Shown here: positions 35,041 through 44,492 of the stretch, in pieces
How positions within the stretch are numbered: the first letter of the stretch is position 1
How the letters are laid out: every line of letters begins with the position of its first letter
NCBI GenBank assembly: GCA_964389025.1
Contig: CAYMCQ010000009.1
Span: forward strand, 1-64,000
Direction: 5' to 3'
DNA: 64,000 bases
Source of the DNA: CAYMCQ01 sp964389025
GTDB taxonomy: Bacteria > Verrucomicrobiota > Verrucomicrobiia > Limisphaerales > CAYMCQ01
Translations under genes and position numbers: made by a program
The notes under the pieces: model-generated
The model's input: only the letters and a program-made list of their open reading frames with translations
Database searches by the model: none
Told to the model about the DNA's origin: nothing

Positions 35041-35265
35041 ATGAAAAAACTCCTTCTCACAATCGCAATAGCAATCGCAGCCGTGGCCGTTCAGGCCGGC
35101 GGCAAGGATTGTCCGTCGAACAAAAATGCCGCGGCTTGTCCCGCCAGCAAAGCTGCTTGTGCAGACAAGAACAAGGCTGCTTGCGCTGACAAATCCAAAG
35201 CAGCCTGCAGCAGCGCTTCAAAAAAGGCGCTGGTGAGTCCGAAGGCGACTGAAGCGAAGCGCTAA
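35041..35265 (+). CDS. Small exported Lys/Cys/Ala-repeat protein
   Basis: This is a 74-residue protein with a signal peptide (MKKLLLTIAIAIAAVAVQA) and a mature part of only about 55 residues. It is made of repeats such as ACPASKAACADKNKAACADK and SKAACSSASKK, with regularly spaced cysteines (C-x6/7 spacing) in a Lys/Ala background. The family is not recognised. It could bind metal, heme or oxidised thiols, or be a disulfide-linked filament component. The alternative ATG 34984 has a better purine-rich site (AGGGGTGA) and would add 19 residues before the leader. A strong terminator follows directly, so the gene is its own transcript. Confidence 0.7.
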   Translation: MKKLLLTIAIAIAAVAVQAGGKDCPSNKNAAACPASKAACADKNKAACADKSKAACSSASKKALVSPKATEAKR

Positions 35266-35293
35266 GCCGCTCTGCTTCCGGAGAAAAATCCAC

Positions 35294-35333
35294 GCCACGC
35301 TTTGATCGAAGGATCAGCGCGTGGCTTTTTATT
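35294..35333 (+). terminator. Rho-independent terminator
   Basis: GCCACGC (35294-35300) pairs with GCGTGGC (35319-35325). An inner stem TGATC/GATCA with loop GAAG lies between them, and TTTTTATTT follows. It sits about 30 bp after the small exported protein gene. Confidence 0.85.
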
Positions 35334-35355
35334 TCGGCGGAAATTTTTTGAGCAG

Positions 35356-35373
35356 CCCCGAAAGCTTTCGGGG
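35356..35373. repeat. 18-bp palindrome, copy 3 (intergenic)
   Basis: This is a perfect CCCCGAAAGCTTTCGGGG between the terminator and the end of mdh. It is followed by GTTGGCGGCGCG; copy 2 is followed by GTTGCCGC, so the flank is partly shared. Confidence 0.85.
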
Positions 35374-35391
35374 TTGGCGGCGCGCGCAGAC

Positions 35392-36387
35392 TCAGATCTT
35401 CAAGAAACCCAATTCCGTCGCGATTGCCTTTTCTTCCTTCAACTCGGCGATGCTCGCGGCGATTTTCGAATTGCTGAAATCATTCCGTGAAAGTCCCTGG
35501 ACGATTTCCAATTTGTTTCCGTCGCTGCGGACGGGAAACGAACAGATCAATCCTTTCTCGATTTCATAGCTGCCGTCGGAACAAACACAGACGCTGTGCC
35601 AGTCGCCGGGCGCCGTGGGATTCACGATGGACTTCACGCCGTCAATTACCGCGTTGGCCGCGCTCGCGGCGCTGCTCAAGCCGCGCGCTTTCAAAACCGC
35701 GCCGCCGCGTTGCCCCACCGTCGTCACAAAATCATTCTTCAACCAGTTCTCGTCCTTGATGACTTCGGTGGCCGGCTTGCCACTGATCTTCGCGTTGTAA
35801 AAATCAGGAAACATCGTCGGGCTGTGATTGCCCCAGACGGCGAGGTTCGTCACGGCGGTCACGTCCGCGCCGGATTTTTTGGCGAGTTGAGTTTTCGCGC
35901 GGTTTTCATCCAGCCGCGTCATCGCGTGCCAGGCTGTGCGCGGGATGTCCGGCGAGTTGTTCATGGCGATGAGACAATTCGTGTTGCACGGATTGCCAAC
36001 GACGAGGATGCGGATGTCCTTCGCCGCATTTTTCTGGATTGCCTGCGCCTGGCCGACGAAAATTTTCCCATTGATGCCTAGCAAATCCTTGCGCTCCATG
36101 CCCGGCTTGCGCGGCACGCTGCCGACGAGCAACGCCCAGTTCACGCCGCGGAAACCTTCGTCGGGATTCGCCGTCGGGACGATGCCCTTGAGCAGCGGAA
36201 ACGCGCAATCGTCCAGTTCCATCACGACGCCTTGCAGCGCGTTCATCGCCGGCTCAATGTCCACGAGGTGAAGGATGACCGGCTGGTTCGGGCCGAACAT
36301 CTGGCCTGCCGCGATGCGGAACAAAAGTGAGTAACCAATGGCCCCGGCTGCGCCGGTGACCGCCACACGAATGGGGGTTGTGTTCAT
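35392..36387 (-). CDS. mdh: Malate dehydrogenase
   Basis: This is a 331-residue cytoplasmic enzyme that interconverts malate and oxaloacetate with NAD(H). The N-terminal NAD site VTGAAGAIGYSLLFRIAAGQ, the substrate-binding LVGSVPRKPGMERKDLL, GNPCNTNC, TRLDENRAKTQL and the catalytic His region NLAVWGNHSPTMFPDF all match the group of bacterial/plant cytosolic-type MDHs (MDH type 2). The start ATG 36387 is clear. It is transcribed toward the small exported protein and is divergent from the sialate esterase. It is the only central-metabolism gene in this part of the window. Confidence 0.95.
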   Translation of the reverse strand: MNTTPIRVAVTGAAGAIGYSLLFRIAAGQMFGPNQPVILHLVDIEPAMNALQGVVMELDDCAFPLLKGIVPTANPDEGFRGVNWALLVGSVPRKPGMERKDLLGINGKIFVGQAQAIQKNAAKDIRILVVGNPCNTNCLIAMNNSPDIPRTAWHAMTRLDENRAKTQLAKKSGADVTAVTNLAVWGNHSPTMFPDFYNAKISGKPATEVIKDENWLKNDFVTTVGQRGGAVLKARGLSSAASAANAVIDGVKSIVNPTAPGDWHSVCVCSDGSYEIEKGLICSFPVRSDGNKLEIVQGLSRNDFSNSKIAASIAELKEEKAIATELGFLKI

Positions 36388-36691
36388 AAATTCAGAGCGC
36401 GAAGTATGCGAAGAGACGGTGCGGGCGCAAGTTGAATGTCTTAAGCTATGGTTTCAACGGCGACAGTTATACCGGCTGCTGTATCGCGGCGCTTCCAGCC
36501 TGCGGACGCCACGAATTCCAACGCGCCTCCCAAGTTTCGACGCACCGCCGATTGGAAATCGGTCCCGCTGTGCCACGTTCCCGCCGCCAGACTCTCCGGC
36601 GCGATGGTCGCCTCTTTCATCGGCTCCGGAATGTTATCCGCGCGCACGGATTGCCTTGACGGAAACCGCCGCTTTGGTTGCACTACTGCTC
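36388..36691. other. Divergent intergenic region (mdh / esterase)
   Basis: This 304-bp stretch must contain two outward promoters. Around 36542-36560 there is a small hairpin with CCGAT and ATCGG arms around TGGAA; nearby frames read like short dispersed sequence rather than a gene. A frame open through this stretch into the esterase lacks a signal peptide before 36692. No strong promoter pair was found. Confidence 0.45.
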
Positions 36692-38194
<1,503 letters not shown>

Positions 38195-38280
38195 CCGGCA
38201 CCGCCAATTTACGGCTTCAGAGCGGTTTCAAGAAAACTGTGGCCGCGATTTGAAACCCGTGCGGAAAATTCCGCGAGGTT

Positions 38281-38359
38281 TTGGACTGCGGCAGCCCTCT
38301 GCCGCTTTTCCATCGCTGTCTGACCAATGCAAAAGCGGCAGAGGGCTGCCGCAGTCCAA
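38281..38359. repeat. 29-bp perfect inverted repeat
   Basis: The left arm (38281-38309) starts TTGGACTGCGGCAGCCCTC and the right arm (38331-38359) is its exact reverse complement; the spacer is 21 nt. A long-stem structure of this kind, with no adjoining T-run, is more like a dispersed REP/MITE-type element than a terminator. Confidence 0.85.
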
Positions 38360-38531
38360 GACGCTGGTGCGCAGTTCGGGCGATCCAAGCCATCCGGGTG
38401 GCTACAGATTTTTCGAAACCGCTATAGTTTCGGTAACTTCACCGGCTCATTCTACATTTTTGGAATGCAGCGCTTGAGCTTCCGCAATTTGTTGGGCGCG
38501 AAGCTCGCACAGCTTTTGGCCTTTGAAAGAT

Positions 38532-38573
38532 TGCAAAAAATAAACTGGCGGCCCGCTTTCGCAGGCCGCCAGT
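38532..38573 (-). terminator. Minus-strand hairpin with T-run
   Basis: ACTGGCGGCC (38544-38553) pairs with GGCCGCCAGT (38564-38573). Read on the minus strand the stem is followed by TTTATTTTTTGC. It is 385 bp past the ABC permease stop, so it may end that transcript or a remnant between. Confidence 0.6.
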
Positions 38574-38956
38574 GAAAACCAACCGTCGAAGAGCGTCAGC
38601 CAAACAGCATGACGCAAGGGGGAGATGGGTGGGTGCTTTTGCCGGCACGAGGAAGATGCCGGCGAGAGGAACACAAAATTCCTTGGATGGGATATTTTGT
38701 ATGACGCATTCGCTTCCGTTTAGCAGCCGCGATGCCGCGCGAAAAAAAATGTGTCGAGTGGGACGCGCCCCGGGAACACGGAAGGCGACAGTTGCGAGTC
38801 GCTGACGCAAATTGTTGGAGCAACGGCAACAAAAAATTTCTTAGCGCCGGTGAAAAATATTTTCCCGGGGAAAGTCCTTGTATTGCTTCCAGCCCCGGGC
38901 GTGTCTAAATCGCAGCCCCGGGAACTTGAAGTTTTCCCCGGGATGAGAGAATCCAC

Positions 38957-40078
38957 TTACGCAATCTTCTGCCTGAACCGCAACACGCACAGCGCAAACA
39001 AAACGATGCTCATTCCAATCAATACCACGAAGGGAAACCAAAAATCTCCCCAGCCCGCGCCTCGCAAAATGATTCCGCGCATCAGATCAATGAAGTAAGT
39101 CGTCGGCAACACTGCGCCGAGCGCCTGAAAAATCCACGGCATCGTGTCGCGCGGGAAAATGAAGCCGGAGAAGAACACCGACGGCAAAATCAGCGTCATT
39201 GAGATTTGCAGCGCCTGCATTTGATTTTGCGCCTTCGTCGAAACCAGCAGTCCGAGACTTAGCAGCGAGAAAATATAAACCAGCGCCGACGCATACATCG
39301 CCAACACGCTTCCAGCGATTGGAATTCCGAACACCCAGCGCATGATCGCGAACAAAAACGTCGCCATACACATGGTGATGACGAGGTAGGGAGTCAGTTT
39401 TCCGAGCATCAAACCCCAGCGCGACAGCGGGCTGACAAGCAATTGTTCCAGCGTGCCGCGCTCGCGTTCGCGCACCAGCGACATGGCCGTGGCAAACACC
39501 GCGCCGATTTGCAATACGACGCCGATGACGCCAGGGACGTAAAAATTCGGACTGCGCATCGCGGGGTTGTAGAGAATTTGCGGGCGGACTTCGACCGGCA
39601 GTCCGCGCTGTCCCGCATCCGGCAACAGCGCGAGCGCGGATTCGCGGAAGGCGATGGCGATGGCCGTGTTCAACGCAGCGGTGGCGATGGTGGAATTGGA
39701 GCCGTCAATCAGCACCTGCACGCGCGCCGTTCGTCCCGCGCGCAATTCGCGCGTGAAGTTCGGCGGAATTTGCAGGCCGACGTAGGCTTTGCCACGCCGG
39801 ATCGTTGTTTCCAATTCGGCGATGCTGCTGACTTCGCCGGTGAAACGAAAAGCTCCGGTGTTGACGAAGCGATCAATGAGCTGGCGGCTTTCCACCGTGC
39901 GGTCTTCGTTGAACACGATCATCGCCATGTGTTTCACGTCCGTGTCCAGCGCGTAGCCGAACGCGATCATCTCGATCAGCGGCGGGAACAGCATGAAGAA
40001 CAGCGTCATCGGATCGCGCAGCACGACGATGAATTCTTTGTAGAGAATGGCGGTGAAGCCGCGAAAAGGTGTTTTCAT
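38957..40078 (-). CDS. ABC-2 type exporter permease (YhhJ/YbhS-like)
   Basis: This is a 373-residue inner-membrane permease. ATG 40078 is chosen because codons before it are from a dispersed repeat. One membrane helix lies near the N-terminus (FFMLFPPLIEMIAFGYAL), followed by a large periplasmic domain, and five helices fill the C-terminal half, with the sequence RERERGTLEQLLVSPL in the cytoplasmic loop before the second helix group. It should pair with the ATPase upstream and the HlyD-type adaptor at 45 kb to export a drug, lipid or other hydrophobic compound. Related YbhGFSR/YhhJ systems usually have two permeases; only one is seen. Confidence 0.88.
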   Translation of the reverse strand: MKTPFRGFTAILYKEFIVVLRDPMTLFFMLFPPLIEMIAFGYALDTDVKHMAMIVFNEDRTVESRQLIDRFVNTGAFRFTGEVSSIAELETTIRRGKAYVGLQIPPNFTRELRAGRTARVQVLIDGSNSTIATAALNTAIAIAFRESALALLPDAGQRGLPVEVRPQILYNPAMRSPNFYVPGVIGVVLQIGAVFATAMSLVRERERGTLEQLLVSPLSRWGLMLGKLTPYLVITMCMATFLFAIMRWVFGIPIAGSVLAMYASALVYIFSLLSLGLLVSTKAQNQMQALQISMTLILPSVFFSGFIFPRDTMPWIFQALGAVLPTTYFIDLMRGIILRGAGWGDFWFPFVVLIGMSIVLFALCVLRFRQKIA

Positions 40079-40208
40079 AAAAAGCTCCAGGCACCAACAT
40101 CCAAGCTCCAGAGAAATCCCAAACACGAAGCTTCAAACAACCACTGAGCAGAGTTTGGTCCTTGAAGGTTGGTGCTTCTCTGGATGTTGGAGCTTGGAAT
40201 TTGGTGCT
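40079..40208. repeat. Imperfect inverted repeat between ABC genes
   Basis: The left part begins AAGCTCCAGGCACCAACATCC and the right part (near 40160-40208) is its approximate reverse complement, TCTCTGGATGTTGGAGCTTGG and GGTGCTT. The whole 130-bp gap between permease and ATPase consists of it, so a hairpin would form inside the operon mRNA. Confidence 0.65.
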
Positions 40209-41159
40209 TCATTTTCCGTTTCCAGTATTCGTCGTGAGCGCCACAAAAACATCCTCCAACGACGGCGCAATCGGCCTTATGTCCGCCTCGCGAATTCCGA
40301 TTTCGCCGAGTTTGTTGCGAATCGCCTGCTCGGACAAATTTTGATCCACGAGCAGGTGCATTGACTGGCCGAACACCGTCGCTGTCCTCACGCCGGGAAA
40401 ATTTCGCATCGCTTGCAGGCCGACGGTGACATGATCGCACGTGATGTCGAGCCGCTTGGCGTCCTGCGGATTGACGATGGGCAGTTGCTTCAAATCATCC
40501 GGCGCGCCGCACACGACGAGTTTGCCTGTGTGAATGTAACCGACATGCGAGCAGCGCTCCGCTTCATCCATGTAATGCGTCGTGACGAACAGCGTCATGC
40601 CGAGGCTGGAAAATTCAAAAAGCAAATCCCACAACTCGCGGCGCGCCACGGGATCAATGCCCGCCGTCGGCTCGTCAAGAAACAGCACGCTCGGCTTGTG
40701 CAGAAGCGAGCAGGCCATCGCGAGCCGTTGCCGCCAGCCGCCGGAAAGCAGACTCGCGCGACGATTCAAATACGGCTCAAGATGCGTGAGCGCAATCAAC
40801 TCATCGCGCCGCTGCACGAGTGCCGCGCCGTGCAAACCGTAAAGCCGCCCATAAAAATTCAGGTTCTCGCGCGCGGTCAATTCGTCGTAGAGCGAAAACT
40901 TCTGCGACATGTAGCCGATGAGGTTTTTTATTTTCGCCGTCTCGCGCGCGACGTCAAACTCCGCGATGCTCGCGCGCCCCTCGCTCGGTTCGAGCAACCC
41001 GCACAACGTGCGGATGACCGTCGTTTTGCCCGAGCCGTTCGGCCCGAGGAAACCGAAGATCGAACCTTTGGCGACGGAGAAACTGACATGGTCAACGGCG
41101 GTGAAATGCCCGAAGCGCTTGGTCAGGTTTTCGCATTGGATCATCGCGTCGGCGGGCAT
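40209..41159 (-). CDS. ABC transporter ATP-binding protein
   Basis: This is a 316-residue cytoplasmic ATPase subunit. Walker A is FLGPNGSGKTT, the signature is LLSGGWRQRLA (Trp replacing the usual Met/Gln) and Walker B is VLFLDEPTAGIDP; the H-loop is in VTTHYMDEAERC. The C-terminal 80 residues form the regulatory extension typical of CcmA/YbhF-type exporters. ATG 41159 is preferred; ATG 41144 and TTG 41198 are in frame. It forms a transcription unit with the permease downstream, broken by a 130-bp repeat. Confidence 0.92.
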   Translation of the reverse strand: MPADAMIQCENLTKRFGHFTAVDHVSFSVAKGSIFGFLGPNGSGKTTVIRTLCGLLEPSEGRASIAEFDVARETAKIKNLIGYMSQKFSLYDELTARENLNFYGRLYGLHGAALVQRRDELIALTHLEPYLNRRASLLSGGWRQRLAMACSLLHKPSVLFLDEPTAGIDPVARRELWDLLFEFSSLGMTLFVTTHYMDEAERCSHVGYIHTGKLVVCGAPDDLKQLPIVNPQDAKRLDITCDHVTVGLQAMRNFPGVRTATVFGQSMHLLVDQNLSEQAIRNKLGEIGIREADIRPIAPSLEDVFVALTTNTGNGK

Positions 41160-41273
41160 CGCGGAGAAATCTAAACCCGTTTTTCGCGACGATAGCAAGC
41201 TGTTCGCAATTCGGACTGCTGTGGCTGGGACAGTAGCGCGCCGAGGATTGCATTACGAAATACGAGGCGGCTC

Positions 41274-43148
41274 TCAATCCGCCCGGACGCGGTAGAAGCC
41301 CTTGGGCAGTAGTGCGGCTCCGAAATTAGTGACCGACATCACGCCGCCGGTGCCGACAACGATGTTCGCAAGCGTCGTCCAATTGGTGGCAGGCAACACA
41401 ATGGAGTTTTCCACCCGGTAAATCTGGTTCGAAGATGTGATGAAGCTCACACGCACATTCGAGCCGACCTTGTCCACGCTGGTAATCAAGTTATCCACTT
41501 CAAACGCGCCGATGTCGCTGCCGTCGCCGCCGGAAGCGTTGGCAATTGTGGGAATGTCAATGGCGCGTTGGTGGCCACGTTGATCAATGGTCAAACCGCT
41601 GTTGTTGCCAGAGTCAATCGCTGGACTGCCGGACAGCAATGCGTGCGTCCAAGTCGGGCCGCCGTTGTCTTGCAACGGACCAAGCATGGGATTGATCGCT
41701 GCCCCGTTCGTGCCGACTAAGTCAGACAAAACGCCGTTCGTGAACCCCTCGGCACTGCCAATGTTCCCAATCAGATTGTGTCCACCTGATACGAAATATC
41801 CCGTGAGGTCGTATTCGCTATTCTCCGCGACAATGCTGTTTCTAATGAACACAAAAGCGAAAGGAGGTGAAGCCGCCAGGATGCCACCCTTGTCGTTTGA
41901 TGTAATTGTCGAATTTGTCATGAAAAGAACTCCTCCTCCGTCAATCCAGATTCCCGTCGGGCCTGTCAGGGGGCTAAGATTGCCGGAAATCGTGCTGTCG
42001 GTCATTGTCAATACTCCGAAATTCTTCACTCCACATCCACGCGAGCGTGCGACATTTGACGAGATGGTCGTGCCTATGATTGCCAGTAATCCGGCGTTTG
42101 CTATGCCAGCGCCTCCGCCCACGGCAAAGTTCGCAACAAAAGTGGAATTACTTACGAGTAACGAACCGCTAGAATAAATGGCCCCACCATCGCCGCCGCC
42201 AGTGCTGTTTGAAGTGAACATGCAATTCAGAATGTTTGCATTTCCGCTAAGGTTCCAAATTGCTCCCGCACCACGCCGCGCATAGTTATTTGAGAACGAG
42301 CAACTGATTAGTTCGACAGTGCCTGACTCTTGATTCCAGAGTGCGCCCCCAGCATCATCTGTCGAGCTATTCCCGGCAACGACGGTATTGCTCATGATCA
42401 GCGAAGCAGCATAATTCAGAATCGCCCCGCCACTCCCGGCCGCAGAGTTTTCGCGTATGCAGCAATCCAAAATAATCATGCTGGGACTGTTTGTTCCGAT
42501 TCCTTGATTGAGAATTGCTCCAGCAATCCCGCCGCCATTTGCAACATTGTTATTGCTTACGACATCACTAGCTATGAGAGAAAGCGTGGCGGTGCCGTAA
42601 TTCTTAATCGTCGAGGCATAGCCGGTGTTGTTGGTTAAAGTGCTGTGGATGATTGTCAGAGTTCCCCAATTCTCAACCGCGCCTGCCTGCCCAGATGGGG
42701 ACGGTAGATTTCCCGAAATCCAAAGATTGCTGACCGTTGTGCTGGCTGGAGGCAGGTTCAACAATGCGCTGCCGCCACCGTCACTTGGGGGAATTGGGGT
42801 TGCGTTGCGAATGGTGAAGTCCGAAAGGGTAACGATACCATTTGTGATTTTGAAGACTCTGCTCGCAACGCCGGTATCCACCGCCAGGTTCGACTGGCCA
42901 GGCCCTCGAATGATCAGGTCTTTCGCGATGATGAGTTGTCCACTTGTCAGAGCAATCGTCCCTGTGGCGGCGATATTGATCGTGTCACCCGGACTCGCGT
43001 CTGCAATCGCCTGCCGCAGCGAACCAGCGCCGCTATCGTTCAGGTTCGTGACAGTGAGCGTTGCTGCCGGTAGTGGCCTTGCTCCGAGCAGAACGACGAT
43101 AAAAAATCCGAAGTAGAACTGCGCCAAGAAAATGCGGGTCGTTTTCAT
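41274..43148 (-). CDS. Secreted right-handed beta-helix protein (choice-of-anchor Q type)
   Basis: This is a 624-residue exported protein. ATG 43148 begins a signal peptide (FLAQFYFGFFIVVLLGARPLPA). The mature part starts with LTVTNLNDSGAGSLRQAI, a CSLREA-like domain, and continues in a ladder of ISGN/TLTNN/GGAIWN repeats that form a parallel beta-helix. AIDSGNNSGLTIDQRGHQR marks the choice-of-anchor Q region. The end (QIYRVENSIVLPATNWTTL ... KGFYRVR) is a common C-terminal domain of PVC surface proteins. It probably binds or cuts a polysaccharide, or is an adhesin. It lies between the HlyD and ATPase genes of one exporter. Confidence 0.85.
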   Translation of the reverse strand: MKTTRIFLAQFYFGFFIVVLLGARPLPAATLTVTNLNDSGAGSLRQAIADASPGDTINIAATGTIALTSGQLIIAKDLIIRGPGQSNLAVDTGVASRVFKITNGIVTLSDFTIRNATPIPPSDGGGSALLNLPPASTTVSNLWISGNLPSPSGQAGAVENWGTLTIIHSTLTNNTGYASTIKNYGTATLSLIASDVVSNNNVANGGGIAGAILNQGIGTNSPSMIILDCCIRENSAAGSGGAILNYAASLIMSNTVVAGNSSTDDAGGALWNQESGTVELISCSFSNNYARRGAGAIWNLSGNANILNCMFTSNSTGGGDGGAIYSSGSLLVSNSTFVANFAVGGGAGIANAGLLAIIGTTISSNVARSRGCGVKNFGVLTMTDSTISGNLSPLTGPTGIWIDGGGVLFMTNSTITSNDKGGILAASPPFAFVFIRNSIVAENSEYDLTGYFVSGGHNLIGNIGSAEGFTNGVLSDLVGTNGAAINPMLGPLQDNGGPTWTHALLSGSPAIDSGNNSGLTIDQRGHQRAIDIPTIANASGGDGSDIGAFEVDNLITSVDKVGSNVRVSFITSSNQIYRVENSIVLPATNWTTLANIVVGTGGVMSVTNFGAALLPKGFYRVRAD

Positions 43149-43219
43149 AAGCTGAATCCGCGCCGACAATAACTATAGTAATCTGCGGTGTCAACCAGCC
43201 TTCTTGGTAATGAGAAGGT

Positions 43220-43474
43220 GTGCTTTCAGGACACATTGACGATGTTTCCGCTCACGTCGCCCGTATTCTCCGGGAGGAACGTGAGAAGCGCGGCCTTTCA
43301 ATGACGGCTCTCGCTGAACGCGCCGGCCTATCGCAAGCGATGATCAGTTTTGTCGAGCGGGAGATTCGCAATCCGAGCCTAGCCACGCTTTTGCGGATTG
43401 CCTACGTGCTGGAGATTGACTTGGGCAACGTGATTCAGCGCGCGAACAAAGCCGCACGGAAGAAATCTAAGTAG
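43220..43474 (+). CDS. XRE-family helix-turn-helix regulator
   Basis: This is an 84-residue single-domain regulator: LREEREKRGLSMTALAERAG, then the recognition helix LSQAMISFVEREIRNPSLATLLRIAYVLE. The start is GTG 43220 (GAGAAG just before). It is transcribed on the plus strand and ends 18 bp from the Bro-N gene stop, so the two genes are convergent. Small XRE regulators often accompany phage antirepressor-type genes. A role in controlling its neighbours is inferred. Confidence 0.82.
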   Translation: MLSGHIDDVSAHVARILREEREKRGLSMTALAERAGLSQAMISFVEREIRNPSLATLLRIAYVLEIDLGNVIQRANKAARKKSK

Positions 43475-43492
43475 CGGCAGAGTCCATTCCCT

Positions 43493-44356
43493 CTACCTCA
43501 CCCGTTTCACCTTCTTCGCCGCCTGCGTCTGCGCGAGATAGTTCTCGTTCGTGACGACCTTGCGTCCGCTTTTCTTTTCCAGTTCGCGGCGGGCGTTGCC
43601 GGCCACTTTACCGCCGGCGTGCGCGGCTTGTTGGTTTTGCGGGAAGCCTTGGGCGTCGCGGTTGCGCGCGATTTCCGTTGTGGCTGCTTCACCCAACATG
43701 GAGAAGATGAGTTCCAGGTCGGTCATGTGGTCGCGGAGGTTTTCGCGCTTGAGCCGCTTGAACTCGGCGTATTCGGTCGGCGTCAGGCCGAACGTGGCTT
43801 TGGAAATCTCGGCGGTGAGAATGGCGTATTCGCGCTGTTCCCGCACGCCGCGTTTTTTCCATTCGTCGGTCAGTTCGTCGCGGATGGCGATGGAGCGCAT
43901 CCGTTTCTCGATCCAGTCGGCGGAGTAGCCCTTGGCCTGATAGATGGCGCGGGTGCGTTTGGTGGCGAGTTCCGGGTCTTCAATCTCCTGCACGCGTTCG
44001 TAGCCGATGCGCGCGAGCCAGCGTTTGAACGGCTCGGCCTTGGGGCTGGGAATGGATTGGATCAGGCGGAAGATGCCTTCGGTGTTCCAGCATTGTAGCA
44101 TCTGGCGTCCTCCCGCCGTGTCGAACTCCAGACCAAGGGGGGGGACAAGTTGTCCCCCCCCTTTGAAAGCATCGGAAAGAGACGGGTCGCGCTTGCGAAG
44201 TTTCTTCAAATAATCGCTGGCATCAACTGAATCGGTAAGCACGGCAACAACATCGGTGATGACAAACCACCACGCGTTATTGTGAATGACTCGGCGGACT
44301 TCTTTCCGCTGGAACAACGCGATTCGTTTTTCAGGATTGGATTCCAGTTCGCTCAT
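43493..44356 (-). CDS. Bro-N domain protein, phage antirepressor-like
   Basis: This is a 287-residue protein with an N-terminal Bro-N domain (VRRVIHNNAWWFVITDVVAVLTDSVDASDYLKKLRKRD...EGIFRLIQSIPSPKAEPFKRWLA). A long helical, charged middle (VQEIEDPELATKRTRAIYQ..., about 115-200) follows, and the basic C-terminus is KKVKRVR. Such proteins are common as phage or island genes that bind DNA or antagonise a repressor. The stretch GGGQLVPPL (about residues 65-75) is encoded by a G8/C8 palindrome. Confidence 0.85.
   Translation of the reverse strand: MSELESNPEKRIALFQRKEVRRVIHNNAWWFVITDVVAVLTDSVDASDYLKKLRKRDPSLSDAFKGGGQLVPPLGLEFDTAGGRQMLQCWNTEGIFRLIQSIPSPKAEPFKRWLARIGYERVQEIEDPELATKRTRAIYQAKGYSADWIEKRMRSIAIRDELTDEWKKRGVREQREYAILTAEISKATFGLTPTEYAEFKRLKRENLRDHMTDLELIFSMLGEAATTEIARNRDAQGFPQNQQAAHAGGKVAGNARRELEKKSGRKVVTNENYLAQTQAAKKVKRVR
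44137..44161. repeat. G8/C8 palindrome in the Bro-N gene
   Basis: Eight G, then ACAAGTTGT, then eight C form an odd-centred perfect palindrome of 25 nt. Both mononucleotide tracts lie inside the reading frame and are slip-prone. Confidence 0.8.
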
Positions 44357-44492
44357 GCACTTTTCAATTGTTTAATGGATGCCAGCAGTCGTCGCGCGTT
44401 GGACGGAGTTCGAAGCAAATAGGCAGTTTCAGATGTGTGTCTGCGCTTTCTCGTCGAAAGCGCGGGACGTTTGCGTGGTGTCAGTTTCTTTT

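Larger units (their letters stand above)
38195..38956. other. 762-bp non-coding region with hairpins
   Basis: This is the longest gap in the window. It holds the 29-bp perfect inverted repeat (38281-38359), a smaller hairpin with CGAAAC/GTTTCG arms near 38416, a 10-bp stem (38544-38573) and several CCCCGGG stretches near 38860-38945. Open frames in it (up to 123 codons, minus strand) lack an RBS or family signal. One frame near 38462-38530 on the minus strand reads KGQKLCELRAQQIAEAQAL, which looks protein-like and could be a broken gene end. Confidence 0.55.

Noticed and set aside
38439..38832. Minus-strand open frames up to 123 codons in the 38.4-38.8 kb gap
   Set aside because: No start with RBS, no family signal and low-complexity Arg/Pro-rich translation; only a short stretch looks protein-like.
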